Assembly: GCA_945888515.1 (NCBI GenBank)
Contig: CAMDAD010000005.1
Location: forward strand, 95,490 to 159,489
DNA: 64,000 nucleotides
Source: Akkermansia muciniphila
Lineage (GTDB): Bacteria > Verrucomicrobiota > Verrucomicrobiia > Verrucomicrobiales > Akkermansiaceae
Reading direction: 5' to 3'
Under the pieces are notes generated by a model. That model was not told the DNA's origin. It worked only from the letters and a program-made list of their open reading frames with translations, and searched no databases. Both the position numbers and the translations under genes were made by a program. This document shows, in pieces, positions 18,601 to 27,370 of the stretch (positions within the stretch are counted from its first letter, which is position 1; each line of letters starts with the position of its first letter).

Positions 18601-20342
18601 CCGTCCGATGTCGTGCCTAGATTGTTGCCGGATCCTCGGACCACGAGGCGACCGTCCGAGCCGCCTGCTTCGCCGGGGTAACCCGTACCGATCTTGGTCG
18701 AGGTCCAGGCGGCAGGAAGTGATTCCAGTAGAAGGAAATCGTCGATATCGACGGCGGCGATACTGCTGCCGGCGGCTGCGAAAACATAGATCGTAGCCGA
18801 ACGGTTCGATGCTCCGGTAGTAAAGCGATGACTGCCCATGGCCCAGTTTCCGCCTGAAGCGGTAACCGTGCTGTTGGATTCGGTGGCCCCGTGATTTTTG
18901 ACACCAAGCCGAACGGGTTGACCATTGCCCTTCACCCAGGCGCTGAGAGTGTAGGTAGTGGACGGTTTGAGTCCATAAATCGTGTGTTCCGCACCGCGTG
19001 CCGCGGCATTCGTGTTCAAGCGTAGCGCACCATTGCCACTGCGTCGATAGGCCCCGCCCCAACTTTGCACCAGCGCATCTCCGTATGGGGCCCAGTGACT
19101 GCTGTCTCCTGACTCGAAACCGCCATTGGTGAAACGCCCCGCGCGTCGTATCTCGATGTCATCGACAAAACAATCACCATACTGCGTGGGCACCCAAGCG
19201 AAAATATCCGCTGTGCTGTTCGATGCTCCTGTGACAAAAACCTTTTCGCCCGCCGTGAAGCCATTGCTCCACAGGGAGGTGTATGTTTCACTGCCACCGT
19301 AATCGCGTGCGCCGATGCGAACATCCGGCCAGCTCCGGCTGCCCACATTGCCCCAACCTCGGACGATGTAGGGCGAATTGGGCAATAAGCCCGCGACTTT
19401 TTGTGCGACACGTCCACCGGAAGTGTTAGAGGGGTTGAGCCGAGCACCAGGCGTCGCACTGCGGCCGGCTGTGGCCGACCAACTGGCTGTCCCGATTTGC
19501 CGCCATGGTCCCATGCGTGTGGTGAAATGGGGATTTACGACCTGTTCACTGCGCTGATAGAAGCGAACATAATCGATGTCTTGGTAGGTCGTGGTGGTGG
19601 CGCGATCCCCGTAACTTGTCGGTGTGGATCCCGCCCAGGCTCCATTATCGACTTCACTTGTGAGATAAATCCACTGTCTCACTTGCGAGATGGCCGCCGT
19701 GGTGGTCCAAACCTCAACGCCGTCGATGTAAAAACGGTATCGGCCGGATTCCCAAAGCAAGCCATAGGTATGAAAATTTCCCTGCAAATTTGATGCATTG
19801 GCGCCGGGATTTCCTACGGTGGCCCCCACGGATTTGTGACTCGTCCCGTATCCATCCCAATGCACATTCATGGCCAATTGATTGGTCAGATTGGCGCCTG
19901 CGGCATCGCGGCTCCGGTGCTCGGCAATATCGATTTCCGTGCCATTGCCGGCAGGATCCCCTAGGTTGTTGATGCCATAGGGTTGCAACCAGAAGGCCGA
20001 CCACATCCCTGCTGAGGAATGGTATCTGACACGGGCCTCCCAGTAACCAAAACAATTTTCATACTTGCCCTGTGAGCCAATCCATCCTGTGTAATGAGTG
20101 CCGCCCTCCGTATAGGTTTTGATTCGTAGATACCCGTCCTGAAGACTCAGGGCATTTGCGGTGTTGACGGCATCGCGACGGTTTCCTGTGCCTACAGTCC
20201 AATTCGTTGTATTCAGCGAACTACCGCTAAATTCATCGCTCCAACCCAACACCCAACCGTCTCCCGGAGGCGCTGCCTCAAGGACTGTCGTGTAGAGGAG
20301 AACCGTCGAAACAATTCCGATGGCAGAGAGAAGGCGTTTCAT
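15681..20342 (-). CDS. Secreted multidomain GH16 endo-beta-glucanase/laminarinase-like enzyme
   Basis: A 1553-residue protein with a signal peptide (1-23). Residues 25-270 are a glycoside hydrolase family 16 catalytic domain with the ExDxxE signature EIDIAE, nucleophile Glu136, Asp138 and acid/base Glu141. GH16 members cleave beta-1,3/1,4-glucans, agars, carrageenans or porphyran; this sequence does not let me choose, though laminarin-type glucan is the commonest. Two carbohydrate-binding-like beta-sandwiches follow (about 270-400 and 405-545), then a concanavalin-like domain (about 545-730), calcium-binding DxDxDG repeats (about 730-780), a long region of autotransporter-associated beta-strand repeats (about 800-1340; GSGSLILGG, GAGTLILAG) and a C-terminal module with DPDQDGIVNALEFLLGGDP (about 1430-1450). 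No autotransporter barrel is present. The gene is monocistronic and convergent with 14973. Confidence 0.85.
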   Translation of the reverse strand: MKRLLSAIGIVSTVLLYTTVLEAAPPGDGWVLGWSDEFSGSSLNTTNWTVGTGNRRDAVNTANALSLQDGYLRIKTYTEGGTHYTGWIGSQGKYENCFGYWEARVRYHSSAGMWSAFWLQPYGINNLGDPAGNGTEIDIAEHRSRDAAGANLTNQLAMNVHWDGYGTSHKSVGATVGNPGANASNLQGNFHTYGLLWESGRYRFYIDGVEVWTTTAAISQVRQWIYLTSEVDNGAWAGSTPTSYGDRATTTTYQDIDYVRFYQRSEQVVNPHFTTRMGPWRQIGTASWSATAGRSATPGARLNPSNTSGGRVAQKVAGLLPNSPYIVRGWGNVGSRSWPDVRIGARDYGGSETYTSLWSNGFTAGEKVFVTGASNSTADIFAWVPTQYGDCFVDDIEIRRAGRFTNGGFESGDSSHWAPYGDALVQSWGGAYRRSGNGALRLNTNAAARGAEHTIYGLKPSTTYTLSAWVKGNGQPVRLGVKNHGATESNSTVTASGGNWAMGSHRFTTGASNRSATIYVFAAAGSSIAAVDIDDFLLLESLPAAWTSTKIGTGYPGEAGGSDGRLVVRGSGNNLGTTSDGVQFIHQPMVDDGRITVKLNSFEASHARAKAGLMLRASTAADAPFAMVHWMPEGQCEFIWRKSKAGVASYVWPTGTTPWPPLLRLARIGNLVTASFSSDGINWNQIGSAQSIDLPATSLAGLGVTSHETNDSGEAVFSNVSFTADRDGDGLTDEEETHTGVYVSSTNTGTDPDKADTDEDGINDGKEVQNVTNPLVADTELTWQPGSLTGGAGTWNQTGAFWRVGSGTTPWLSGKKAIFSGTAGTVTIASEVSGIRGLLFQTSGYSLEGTGPLALEPEAEIALNATTTYLYAPISGSSTLRITGGVSGSQLFLRGANSDFSGSLVVNGNTLIRPHRHDTGAVSGNELGGAAATVEVAAGSQLRWHNIANSTTYPNDFHLRGAGIGDSNLGVLHLDCATARTITLSGDMTLDANATIGAQNSGSWVVNGSITGAHTLHMVTGSASSTINGPTDLAALMKSGSGSLILGGNDIRADSLTISGGTVQIGNGNNAGTLLGDVVVHSGASLSFHRSDVFTHTGSISGAGTVVKAGTGTLILAAANSFGAAGATYAFGTPGTANLGCIRLAHPQALGHHTKIRLNQSQGGVSTLELSGGFTFPLSIDTVGRNTTAGQVFLRNVSGDNGITGDLVIVETGGSYHVECTAGSSLTIGGKVTTNLNAATARDLRFRGDGIISLIGNVSDSSTATPTRLSVSKDGAGTLILAGQCTVQNPVMLNAGKLLVRGVISLATVQSAAGSILGGNGTLASATIAGQLSPGNSIGTLTATGDITITGRWEMEVEEQSADRLDVEGTLTLTGSTLDLKTSNTGPLLSSYVLATYGSLVGRPTSVTGIPSGYELDYQSHQLQLVRSASHFALWAERLGLAENHASLHADPDQDGIVNALEFLLGGDPESSNAAILPVIEKSGPHFVFTFTRNKNAQSETNAVIEQSEDPSSPTWTPVSAESIHVTDQGEQENVRVTLPTARPKLFLRLRVP

Positions 20343-20734
20343 GAAGTGCAGCTAAAAACTAGCGAACACTTGCGGTAATGAAAAGCAGTAAATACAGAGA
20401 GCAAGGTCAGCGCGATGAAGCGAGGGAAATGGATTCGATCAAACCCAGAATTTTTCAGAATGAACCAAAATTAGGAATGGGAAAAATTGCTCACCTTTGG
20501 CTGCTAGGCCACACAATCGTAGTGATCTCAGTGGCAAAAAACCATGAGTCACGATGCTCAATCGTTTCCCTCGCTGCATCGCTGAGGCTCTTCGCCACGA
20601 GAATCCAAAGATCACGCGGATGGTCCGTCTCATGGGTTTGGTAGACGGATGCTTCCGCGGTGTCACGCGGAAGCATCAATACCATTTCTTCTGCCCGAAA
20701 TCCTTGCCAGGGATGGGCTCGCTTTGGCCGCAAA
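20343..20734. other. Intergenic region between recA and the GH16 gene
   Basis: About 390 bases lie between the GH16 start and the recA stop. Open frames on both strands are short, overlap one another and have implausible compositions, so I call no gene. The only clear structure is the hairpin at 20648-20677. The GH16 promoter must lie in the left part (20343 to about 20420), but I cannot pick it confidently. Confidence 0.5.
20648..20677 (-). terminator. Perfect hairpin 58 bases downstream of recA
   Basis: GATGCTTCCGC and GCGGAAGCATC form a perfect 11-base-pair stem around an 8-base loop. It stands 58-87 bases past the recA stop on the transcribed strand. No U-tract follows, so it may be a 3'-end-stabilising hairpin or a factor-dependent terminator rather than a classical one. 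Confidence 0.45.
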
Positions 20735-21772
20735 TTATTTCTTTGGCTCGTTGAGTTTCGCGAGGACGGCAGCTTCCAACTCCGCGTAGAGGGCTGGGTC
20801 GTTTTTCAGCATATCCTTCGCGGCATCGCGGCCTTGGGCGAGTTGAGTGCCGTTGTAGCTGAACCAGCTGCCGCGCTTTTGCACGATCTCCATTTCCAGA
20901 GCCAGATCCAGAAGCGAGCCTGTGGATGAAATGCCTTCGTTAAACATGATGTCGAACTCCGCTTCGGCAAAGGGCGGGGCGACTTTGTTTTTCACGCATT
21001 TGATTTTGGTGCGATTGCCCATAACCGTGCCATCGGACGCTTTGATTTGGCTGATGCGGCGGATGTCCACGCGTACCGAGGAGAAAAATTTCAAAGCACG
21101 ACCGCCGGGAGTGGTCTCAGGATTCCCAAACATGACACCGATTTTTTCGCGGATTTGATTGGTGAAAACGCAGACAGTGCGTGCTTTCGAGATGAAGCTG
21201 GTGAGCTTGCGCATGGCGGCGCTCATCAGGCGGGCTTGCGCACCGACGGTAGAATCGCCGATTTCTCCATCAAGTTCTTGTTTTGTGACAAGGGCGGCGA
21301 CGGAATCGAGCACGACGACGTCGATCGCGTTCGAGCGGACGAGTGCCTCGCAAATTTGCAGAGCCTCTTCGCCAGAGGAGGGTTGGGAGACCAGAAGGTC
21401 ATCGAGATTGACGCCAAGACGGCGGGCGTATTGGGGGTCGAGCGCGTGTTCCACGTCGATAAACGCTGCCAAGCCTCCACGTTTTTGTGCCTGGGCGATG
21501 AGCGTGAGAGTGAGAGTGGTTTTACCCGAGGATTCCGGGCCGAAGATTTCGACGATACGACCGCGGGGGAAACCGCCCACGCCGAGGGCTCGGTCGATGA
21601 GCAAGTTCCCTGTCGGGATGACTTCTACATCCATGCGGGTATTGTCGCCCATGCGCATGATGGCGGCTTCACCAAATTCTTTTTGGATGTGGGAGATTGC
21701 TGCGTCGAGATTGCGCTTGCGGGCATCGGCCAATTTTTCGGCCCCGGTATCAGTAGTGGTTTTCGCTGCCAT
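20735..21772 (-). CDS. recA: Recombinase RecA
   Basis: A 345-residue protein, the normal length of bacterial RecA. It polymerises on single-stranded DNA, catalyses strand exchange and triggers LexA self-cleavage. Visible motifs: Walker [10 protein letters not shown] (about 77-85), the [11 protein letters not shown] segment, the Walker B region [10 protein letters not shown], the L1-L2 DNA-binding region with [21 protein letters not shown], and [17 protein letters not shown]. The N-terminus ([17 protein letters not shown]) and Glu/Lys-rich C-terminus are normal. A TGTTC-N4-GAACA palindrome lies 63-76 bases upstream of the start codon and probably binds LexA. The ATG has no clear Shine-Dalgarno. 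Neighbours on both sides are divergent or unrelated, so recA is probably monocistronic. Confidence 0.97.
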   Translation of the reverse strand: MAAKTTTDTGAEKLADARKRNLDAAISHIQKEFGEAAIMRMGDNTRMDVEVIPTGNLLIDRALGVGGFPRGRIVEIFGPESSGKTTLTLTLIAQAQKRGGLAAFIDVEHALDPQYARRLGVNLDDLLVSQPSSGEEALQICEALVRSNAIDVVVLDSVAALVTKQELDGEIGDSTVGAQARLMSAAMRKLTSFISKARTVCVFTNQIREKIGVMFGNPETTPGGRALKFFSSVRVDIRRISQIKASDGTVMGNRTKIKCVKNKVAPPFAEAEFDIMFNEGISSTGSLLDLALEMEIVQKRGSWFSYNGTQLAQGRDAAKDMLKNDPALYAELEAAVLAKLNEPKK

Positions 21773-21834
21773 AAGATGTGTGTGGTTGACGCGAGTGATT
21801 TTGCCTTATTCATGGCGTTCGTCAACAAAAAAGA

Positions 21835-21848
21835 TGTTCGATTGAACA
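21835..21848 (-). promoter_or_regulatory. Probable LexA operator of recA
   Basis: A perfect palindrome TGTTC-N4-GAACA, 63-76 bases upstream of the recA start codon. As I recall, this is the motif described for LexA in Verrucomicrobia; it differs from the Bacillus GAAC-N4-GTTC and the E. coli CTGT-N8-ACAG boxes. Position and symmetry support SOS control of recA. Confidence 0.7.
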
Positions 21849-21943
21849 AAAAAATGACAATTTATTGAAATTTCAAGCATTTTTGTGCAATGAGAGGGTT
21901 TGTGGAGAGGTGTGATTGACAGGGGCAGGTGAGGGAATTAGGG

Positions 21944-23185
21944 ATGGTCATGATTTCTGAGACGGCACCGCACGTGGTCGTGATCGGCGGGGGACCGGCG
22001 GGCTTGTATGCGGCGGAGACCGCGGCGCTGCAGGGGGCGCGGGTGAGTTTGTATGAAGCCAAGGCTTCGGTGGGGCGAAAATTGTTAGTCGCTGGGCGTG
22101 GCGGGCTCAACTTAACCCATGCCGATGCGCCGGAGGTGTTTGTGACGCGCTATCGGGGTGTGCAGATGCCGGAGGGTTGGTGGGTGCGTTGTTTGGCGGA
22201 ATTTCCCCCAGAAATGCTTCGTGATTGGGCCGCAGGGTTGGGTATCGAGACCTTCGCGCAGCGCACGGGCAGAATTTATCCACGCGAAATGAAGGCGGCG
22301 CCACTGCTGCGGCGCTGGGTGGAGCGGTTGCGCGCGCTAGAGGTGAAGATGTTTGTGAAGCATCGTCTTGTGGCGATGCCGTCGGGCGCGTCTGCGGAGT
22401 GGGTGCTTGAAGCCCCTGCGGGTGAGGTGCGTGTGACGGCGGATGCGATCATTTTGGCGCTGGGAGGGGCCTCGTGGGCGATCACCGGATCCGATGGCAA
22501 GTGGACCGAGATGTTAGACAGCATCGGCGTGTCGGTGCAGCCCTGGCAGGCAGCAAATTGCGGATGGGAAGTGGCTTGGCCGGAGGAATTGGTGCCGCGT
22601 ATCGAGGGGCAGCCGTTAAAGAATGCAGCGGCGCGTGCCGGCGCTGTGGGTGCCACGGGCGAGCTCATGTTGACGCGCTACGGACTGGAGGGTGGTATCA
22701 TCTATCAACTGGGTCCTGAGTTGCGAGCGATGGCCTTCCCAGAGCTGTGCATTGACCTCAAGCCCGATCAAAGCGCGGAACAGTTGCGGCGGAAGATGGA
22801 ATCCGTTAGAAAAAATCATCTGCAGGAAACGGCGGTCCGCTGGCGACTCTCAACGGCGTCTCATGCGCTGTTAGCATGGCGGGCGCAGAGGGAAGGGGCG
22901 TGCGATCTAACGGATTTGACGCGCATTGTCAAAAATCTGCGGGTTCCTTTATTGCGACCGCGTCCCATCGATGAAGCCATTTCCTCGGCAGGCGGTGTGG
23001 CATGGCGTGAGGTAGCAGATGATCTATCGCTGCTGCATGCGCCTAACGTATTTGTCGCGGGGGAAATGCTCGACTGGGAGGCGCCCACCGGCGGCTATCT
23101 GATGCAAGGCTGTTTCGCCTCGGGGCGATGGGCGGCGCGGGGCGCGCTTGCTTTTTGCCTGAAAGCCCGTAACATCCACCGCTGA
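21944..23185 (+). CDS. BaiN/HI0933-like FAD-dependent oxidoreductase
   Basis: A flavoprotein of about 413 residues. The N-terminal dinucleotide-binding motif VVVIGGGPAGLYAAE is followed by KLLVAGRGGLNLTH, typical of the HI0933/YhiN group. The C-terminus has the FAD-closing motif VFVAGEMLDWEAPTGGYLMQ and GCFASGRWA. The group reduces unknown substrates; the TIGR03862 subgroup fits best because of the missing central insertion. Starts are uncertain: GTG 21929, ATG 21944 and ATG 21950 are in frame. I chose 21944 because GAGGG lies eight bases before it. Its stop is immediately followed by the ATG of the next gene, suggesting translational coupling. It is divergent from recA with 171 bases between. 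Confidence 0.85.
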   Translation: MVMISETAPHVVVIGGGPAGLYAAETAALQGARVSLYEAKASVGRKLLVAGRGGLNLTHADAPEVFVTRYRGVQMPEGWWVRCLAEFPPEMLRDWAAGLGIETFAQRTGRIYPREMKAAPLLRRWVERLRALEVKMFVKHRLVAMPSGASAEWVLEAPAGEVRVTADAIILALGGASWAITGSDGKWTEMLDSIGVSVQPWQAANCGWEVAWPEELVPRIEGQPLKNAAARAGAVGATGELMLTRYGLEGGIIYQLGPELRAMAFPELCIDLKPDQSAEQLRRKMESVRKNHLQETAVRWRLSTASHALLAWRAQREGACDLTDLTRIVKNLRVPLLRPRPIDEAISSAGGVAWREVADDLSLLHAPNVFVAGEMLDWEAPTGGYLMQGCFASGRWAARGALAFCLKARNIHR

Positions 23186-23722
23186 ATGCCTTGGAAAATC
23201 ATCATTCTGTTAGGAATCCTGCCTGTCGTCGCCTACTGGTTAGGGCGTTATTTTTTCTATCAAAAATCCCAGCGGCAGATTGGCGCGGTGGACTGCCGGT
23301 TGAGTGTGGAGGACTACGCGAAAAAAATTTCCTATGCGGGAAAAATTCCGCGCTCGTTGGTCGGGCGTCGCACGGCGTCGGCTCTCGCGGAAATCTCCTT
23401 GGCTGCCGCGTATGAGTTGCTGAAGTCGGATCACCCGCAGCCTGTGCGCATCCGCAATCGCGCCGATACCTGGGCGCAGATCGTGGCCCCATTCAGCATT
23501 CTGATTGCTGTATTCGGCATACTGGTGGGTCGCCCCGCGACAGTCTGCATCGCTGCGGCGGTGGTTGTGAATGCGGTGGTGGCTCTGATGAAATTCACCT
23601 CTCGCTCGATCGCGAAACATGCGTCGGAACGAGCGATCGTTTTGTTGCGCAGCGCTCGCATTCCCCGTGCGGAAGACGAGACATCCATCGAGCTGTGCAT
23701 CAGGGCTTTGACATGGAAGTGA
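23186..23722 (+). CDS. Hypothetical membrane protein coupled to the flavoprotein
   Basis: A 178-residue protein with an N-terminal membrane helix (IIILLGILPVVAYWLGRYFF, about 5-24) and a hydrophobic region near 105-140 (IVAPFSILIAVFGILVG, then VCIAAAVVVNAVVALM) that could make one or two helices. Residues 35-75 and 140-178 are charged and presumably cytoplasmic. The arrangement, with a C-terminal SERAIVLLRSARIP segment, faintly recalls membrane zinc peptidases of the YugP type, but no HExxH is present, so I give no function. The start codon follows the flavoprotein stop with no gap. A 166-base gap separates it from the ATPase gene downstream. Confidence 0.6.
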   Translation: MPWKIIILLGILPVVAYWLGRYFFYQKSQRQIGAVDCRLSVEDYAKKISYAGKIPRSLVGRRTASALAEISLAAAYELLKSDHPQPVRIRNRADTWAQIVAPFSILIAVFGILVGRPATVCIAAAVVVNAVVALMKFTSRSIAKHASERAIVLLRSARIPRAEDETSIELCIRALTWK

Positions 23723-23888
23723 CGCGAAGGTTGATGAGCCATGTATTTACAAATGCTAGTCGCTGAAAATTTCCTTCGATTCTTGCATTCTCGTCGATTG
23801 ACATTTTCAGCCATAGAGATCAAAGTCTGCGTCCGGACTGTGGAGAAGCTGTTTCTTCCATCCGCTTATCAACCAAAAAACCATTGCC

Positions 23889-25538
23889 GTGTTTTCCAAC
23901 GAAGACTATCTTTTGCAATTGCTCACCGAAGCTGGATTGGTCAGCGAGGGGATCATTGATTCCGCGCGACGATCCACCGGTGATGCCACCGTCATCGAAA
24001 AGCTGATCCAGTCCGGCCAACTCAGTCAGGAAGAAATTGCGGGAGTGCTCGCCTCTAGCAATGCGCTGGAGTATTTCGATCTCGCTAACGCAACCATTTC
24101 GCCACAGGTCGCCAACTCCATCACCGATGAAGTGGCGCGTCGTTACAAGGCGATTCCGGTTCATGACGACGGCTATTCTCTCACCGTTGCCATTGCCGAT
24201 CCGTTTGACTTCGAGACGCTCGATGCGCTGCCGCACGTGCTCGCACGCGATGTGAATTTTGTGGTTTCTACACCTAGTGCCATCCAGCAAATCCTGCGCG
24301 GTTTTTATGGTGCCTCCGAGATCACCGCTCAGGCGGCGGATGATTCCATCGAAAACACCGAGGGTGATGCTCCCATCATAAAGCTGGTCATCAACATGCT
24401 TGTCGAGGCTTTTAATCAGCGCGCGTCCGACATTCATATCGAGCCGTTAGAGACCAGCGTGCGTGTGCGTTATCGCGTGGACGGCAAGTTGGTAGAAATC
24501 GCAAATCATCCGAAAAAACTGCTGCCTGCGATCATTGCGCGGTTAAAAGTGATGAGCACCAGCATGAGCATCGCGGAAAAGCGTTTGCCTCAGGACGGGC
24601 GCATCCAGATCAAGGTCGCAGGCAAAGACGTGGACCTGCGGGTTTCCTCGGTGCCTTCGAATCACGGCGAGTCCATCGTCATGCGTATTCTCGACAAGTC
24701 CGGTCTGGTGCTCGGTCTTCCGGAGCTGGGATTCTTTTCGGACGACCAGACAACGTTCGAGCGTCTTCTGGCCTTGCCCGATGGCATCTTGTTGGTCACG
24801 GGGCCTACTGGATCGGGGAAAACGACGACGCTCTACGGATGTCTCAACGTGATCAACCGCCCAGACAAAAAAATCATTACGGTCGAAGATCCGGTCGAGT
24901 ATGAAATGCCCGGCATCAACCAAGTGATGGTGAAGACTGACATCGGAATGACCTTCTCCAATGCGCTTCGCGCCATGCTGCGCCAAGCGCCAAACATCAT
25001 TATGATTGGTGAGATTCGGGATGCGGAAACAGCGAATATCGCGATCAATGCGTCGCTCACGGGTCACTTGGTATTCTCCACCCTCCACACCAACGATGCC
25101 CCCTCCGCCGTCGCGCGTCTGGCGGATATCGGCATCAAACGTTTCCTCATCGCTTCGGCGGTCCGCGCAGTATTGGCACAGCGTCTGGTGCGCAAGTTGT
25201 GCCCTGCTTGTAAAGTGGAGATGCCGATGACCGACAAAGAGCTGCGGGCCTTGCGGCTCGATGCCTCGCGCATGGCGGATTCCACGATCTTTGGTCCCGC
25301 GGGTTGCGATAAGTGCCGGAAAAAAGGCTATCGCGGACGGATGGGCATCTTTGAGATTTTCGAAATCGATGATGAGGTGCGCCACCTGATCAATGCGGAA
25401 CTCAGCTCCTCGCAATTGCGCAAGCGTGCCCGGGAAATGGGCATGCGCTCGATGCGTGAGGACGGCATCCGCAAGGTGCTCGCCGGTCTCACCACCGCTC
25501 AAGAAGTCATCCATGTGACCATGGCAGACTTTGATTGA
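23889..25538 (+). CDS. Type IV pilus / type II secretion ATPase, first copy (PilB/GspE family)
   Basis: A 549-residue hexameric ATPase that drives pilus or pseudopilus assembly from the cytoplasmic face. Residues 1-140 are the MshEN/T2SSE N-terminal domain. The ATPase core shows Walker A GPTGSGKT (305-312), the Asp box TVEDPVEYEMPG, Walker B IIMIGEIRDAETA and the His box GHLVFSTLHTNDA. A four-cysteine zinc motif is present (CPAC near 438, CDKC near 476). The start is a GTG at 23889, giving the family-typical N-terminus. A second ATPase of the same family follows 42 bases later, then a GspF-like gene and a pseudopilin, so this is one operon. It probably works with the secretin complex at 526-7935. 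Confidence 0.93.
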   Translation: MFSNEDYLLQLLTEAGLVSEGIIDSARRSTGDATVIEKLIQSGQLSQEEIAGVLASSNALEYFDLANATISPQVANSITDEVARRYKAIPVHDDGYSLTVAIADPFDFETLDALPHVLARDVNFVVSTPSAIQQILRGFYGASEITAQAADDSIENTEGDAPIIKLVINMLVEAFNQRASDIHIEPLETSVRVRYRVDGKLVEIANHPKKLLPAIIARLKVMSTSMSIAEKRLPQDGRIQIKVAGKDVDLRVSSVPSNHGESIVMRILDKSGLVLGLPELGFFSDDQTTFERLLALPDGILLVTGPTGSGKTTTLYGCLNVINRPDKKIITVEDPVEYEMPGINQVMVKTDIGMTFSNALRAMLRQAPNIIMIGEIRDAETANIAINASLTGHLVFSTLHTNDAPSAVARLADIGIKRFLIASAVRAVLAQRLVRKLCPACKVEMPMTDKELRALRLDASRMADSTIFGPAGCDKCRKKGYRGRMGIFEIFEIDDEVRHLINAELSSSQLRKRAREMGMRSMREDGIRKVLAGLTTAQEVIHVTMADFD

Positions 25539-25580
25539 TTCCTTCCACTATTTTTCTTCAAGCAAAAAAAACTTCACATC

Positions 25581-27254
25581 ATGGACAACCAACAGGTTCT
25601 CGACCTTTTCATCAATCGTGGCATGATCGACCAGGCTCTCGCTGGCGACATCCTTGCGGAGATCGATCATAGCGGCAAGGAGATCGGCGAAATTCTCACG
25701 GATTACCAAGTCATTCAGCACCGCGATGATATTTGGCCCATGGTTGCCGCTGAGCTCTCCACCGAGATGGTGGATCTGAGCGACTGGACACCGCCTGAAG
25801 AAATTCTTGCATTAGTGCCTGCGGGCATGGCGCGTCTTCACGGTGCCTTACCCGTTAATTTCACCAACGAGGGCTTGTTCGTTTGCTTGGTTGATCCGCT
25901 CAATCCGCAGACCGTGGAAGACCTCCGCTTTGCTCTCGGTCGTGAAATCCACGTCTTGGTCGCCCCAGACTACGTCATCGAGGATCGCATCAGCGAACTC
26001 TACGGTGGCGATGGCAAGGCGATGGAGGATATTCTCGGGCAGCTCGAATTCGGCGGCCCCTCGGACTCCAACGCCATGGATATCGAGGCCGAGGCGAACT
26101 CCGCGCCCATCATCCGTTATGTCGATCTAGTGCTCTATCAGGCGATCAAGGAAAAGGCATCCGACATTCACTTTGAGCCTTTTGAAAAAGAGTTCAAAAT
26201 CCGCTATCGTATCGATGGCGCGCTTTATGAAATGGCACCACCGCCGGTGCATTTGGCCTTGCCCATTATTTCCCGCGTCAAGGTCATGTCGAACATGAAC
26301 ATCGCGGAGCGCCGCATCCCGCAGGACGGGCGTATCGTCAAGCAGTTCGGTGAAAAACAAGTGGACATGCGTGTTTCCTCGCTGCCCACCCAGTATGGCG
26401 AGTCTGTGGTATTGCGGGTGCTCGACCGCTCCTCGGTCAATCTTTCGTTAGAAAATCTGGGCCTGCCGCCGCACATCTACGAATACATCGGCGAGACCAT
26501 TGAAAAGCCCAATGGCATTTTCATTGTCACGGGGCCTACTGGTGCCGGAAAAACCACCACTCTCTACGCGGCGCTGCGTCGCATTAACACGATCGACTCG
26601 AAATTACTCACGGCGGAAGACCCCGTTGAGTATGACATCGATGGCATCATCCAGATTCCTGTGCACGAAGGCATTGGTCTCGATTTCCCGCGTATCCTGC
26701 GCGCCTTTCTCCGTCAGGACCCAGACCGCATCATGATCGGGGAAATGCGCGATATCGATACCGCGCAGATCGCGATTCAGGCGGCGCTGACGGGTCACTT
26801 GGTGCTATCTACACTGCACACCAACGATGCTCCCGGCGCGGTCACGCGTTTGATCGACATGGGTTGCGAACCGTTCCTCGTCGCAGCCTCGCTCGAAGGT
26901 GTGTTGGCTCAGCGTCTGGTGCGGACGATTTGCAAGGACTGTAAATCGCCGTATGAACCGAACGAAGCGATCTTGACTCAGCTCGGGGTTTCCTCTCACG
27001 AAATCGGCGACAAGAGCTTCTACACCGGCCGCGGTTGTGATTCCTGTGGTCAGTCTGGCTATAGAGGCCGACAAGGTCTTTACGAATTGCTAGACATCAC
27101 TGACCCCGTGCGCGATCTGATCATTGATCGTGCTCCGTCTGTGGTGATCAAACAAAAAGCCGTGGAGTTGGGGATGCAGACCCTGCGCGAAGATGGTTTG
27201 CGCAACATTTACCTCGGTAATACCACGATCGAGGAAGTGCTGAAATACACCTAA
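25581..27254 (+). CDS. Type IV pilus / type II secretion ATPase, second copy (PilB/GspE family)
   Basis: A 557-residue paralogue of the preceding gene. It has the N-terminal MshEN-like domain (1-150, with IDHSGKEIGEILTDYQVI), Walker A GPTGAGKT (318-325), the Asp box TAEDPVEYDIDG, Walker B IMIGEMRDIDTA, the His box GHLVLSTLHTNDAPG and a zinc motif (CKDC, then CDSC). The paired cysteines argue for an extension-type ATPase; the retraction ATPase PilT lacks them. Two tandem ATPases may form a mixed hexamer or serve different pili; the sequence does not decide. The ATG at 25581 has no Shine-Dalgarno. An untranslated gap of 116 bases precedes the GspF-like gene. Confidence 0.92.
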   Translation: MDNQQVLDLFINRGMIDQALAGDILAEIDHSGKEIGEILTDYQVIQHRDDIWPMVAAELSTEMVDLSDWTPPEEILALVPAGMARLHGALPVNFTNEGLFVCLVDPLNPQTVEDLRFALGREIHVLVAPDYVIEDRISELYGGDGKAMEDILGQLEFGGPSDSNAMDIEAEANSAPIIRYVDLVLYQAIKEKASDIHFEPFEKEFKIRYRIDGALYEMAPPPVHLALPIISRVKVMSNMNIAERRIPQDGRIVKQFGEKQVDMRVSSLPTQYGESVVLRVLDRSSVNLSLENLGLPPHIYEYIGETIEKPNGIFIVTGPTGAGKTTTLYAALRRINTIDSKLLTAEDPVEYDIDGIIQIPVHEGIGLDFPRILRAFLRQDPDRIMIGEMRDIDTAQIAIQAALTGHLVLSTLHTNDAPGAVTRLIDMGCEPFLVAASLEGVLAQRLVRTICKDCKSPYEPNEAILTQLGVSSHEIGDKSFYTGRGCDSCGQSGYRGRQGLYELLDITDPVRDLIIDRAPSVVIKQKAVELGMQTLREDGLRNIYLGNTTIEEVLKYT

Positions 27255-27370
27255 GCGGGGATGACCCCGAAAAATAATCCACACTTGCCGCAAAAAATTC
27301 ATCGCCATCCGTCCCGTTTTTGTCTTCAATCGCCCTGTAAAATTATAACAATAAGCCCGATACCAAACTC

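Noticed and set aside
20378..20666. Short overlapping frames on both strands between GH16 and recA
   Set aside because: Mutually overlapping and without protein-like composition; treated as intergenic.
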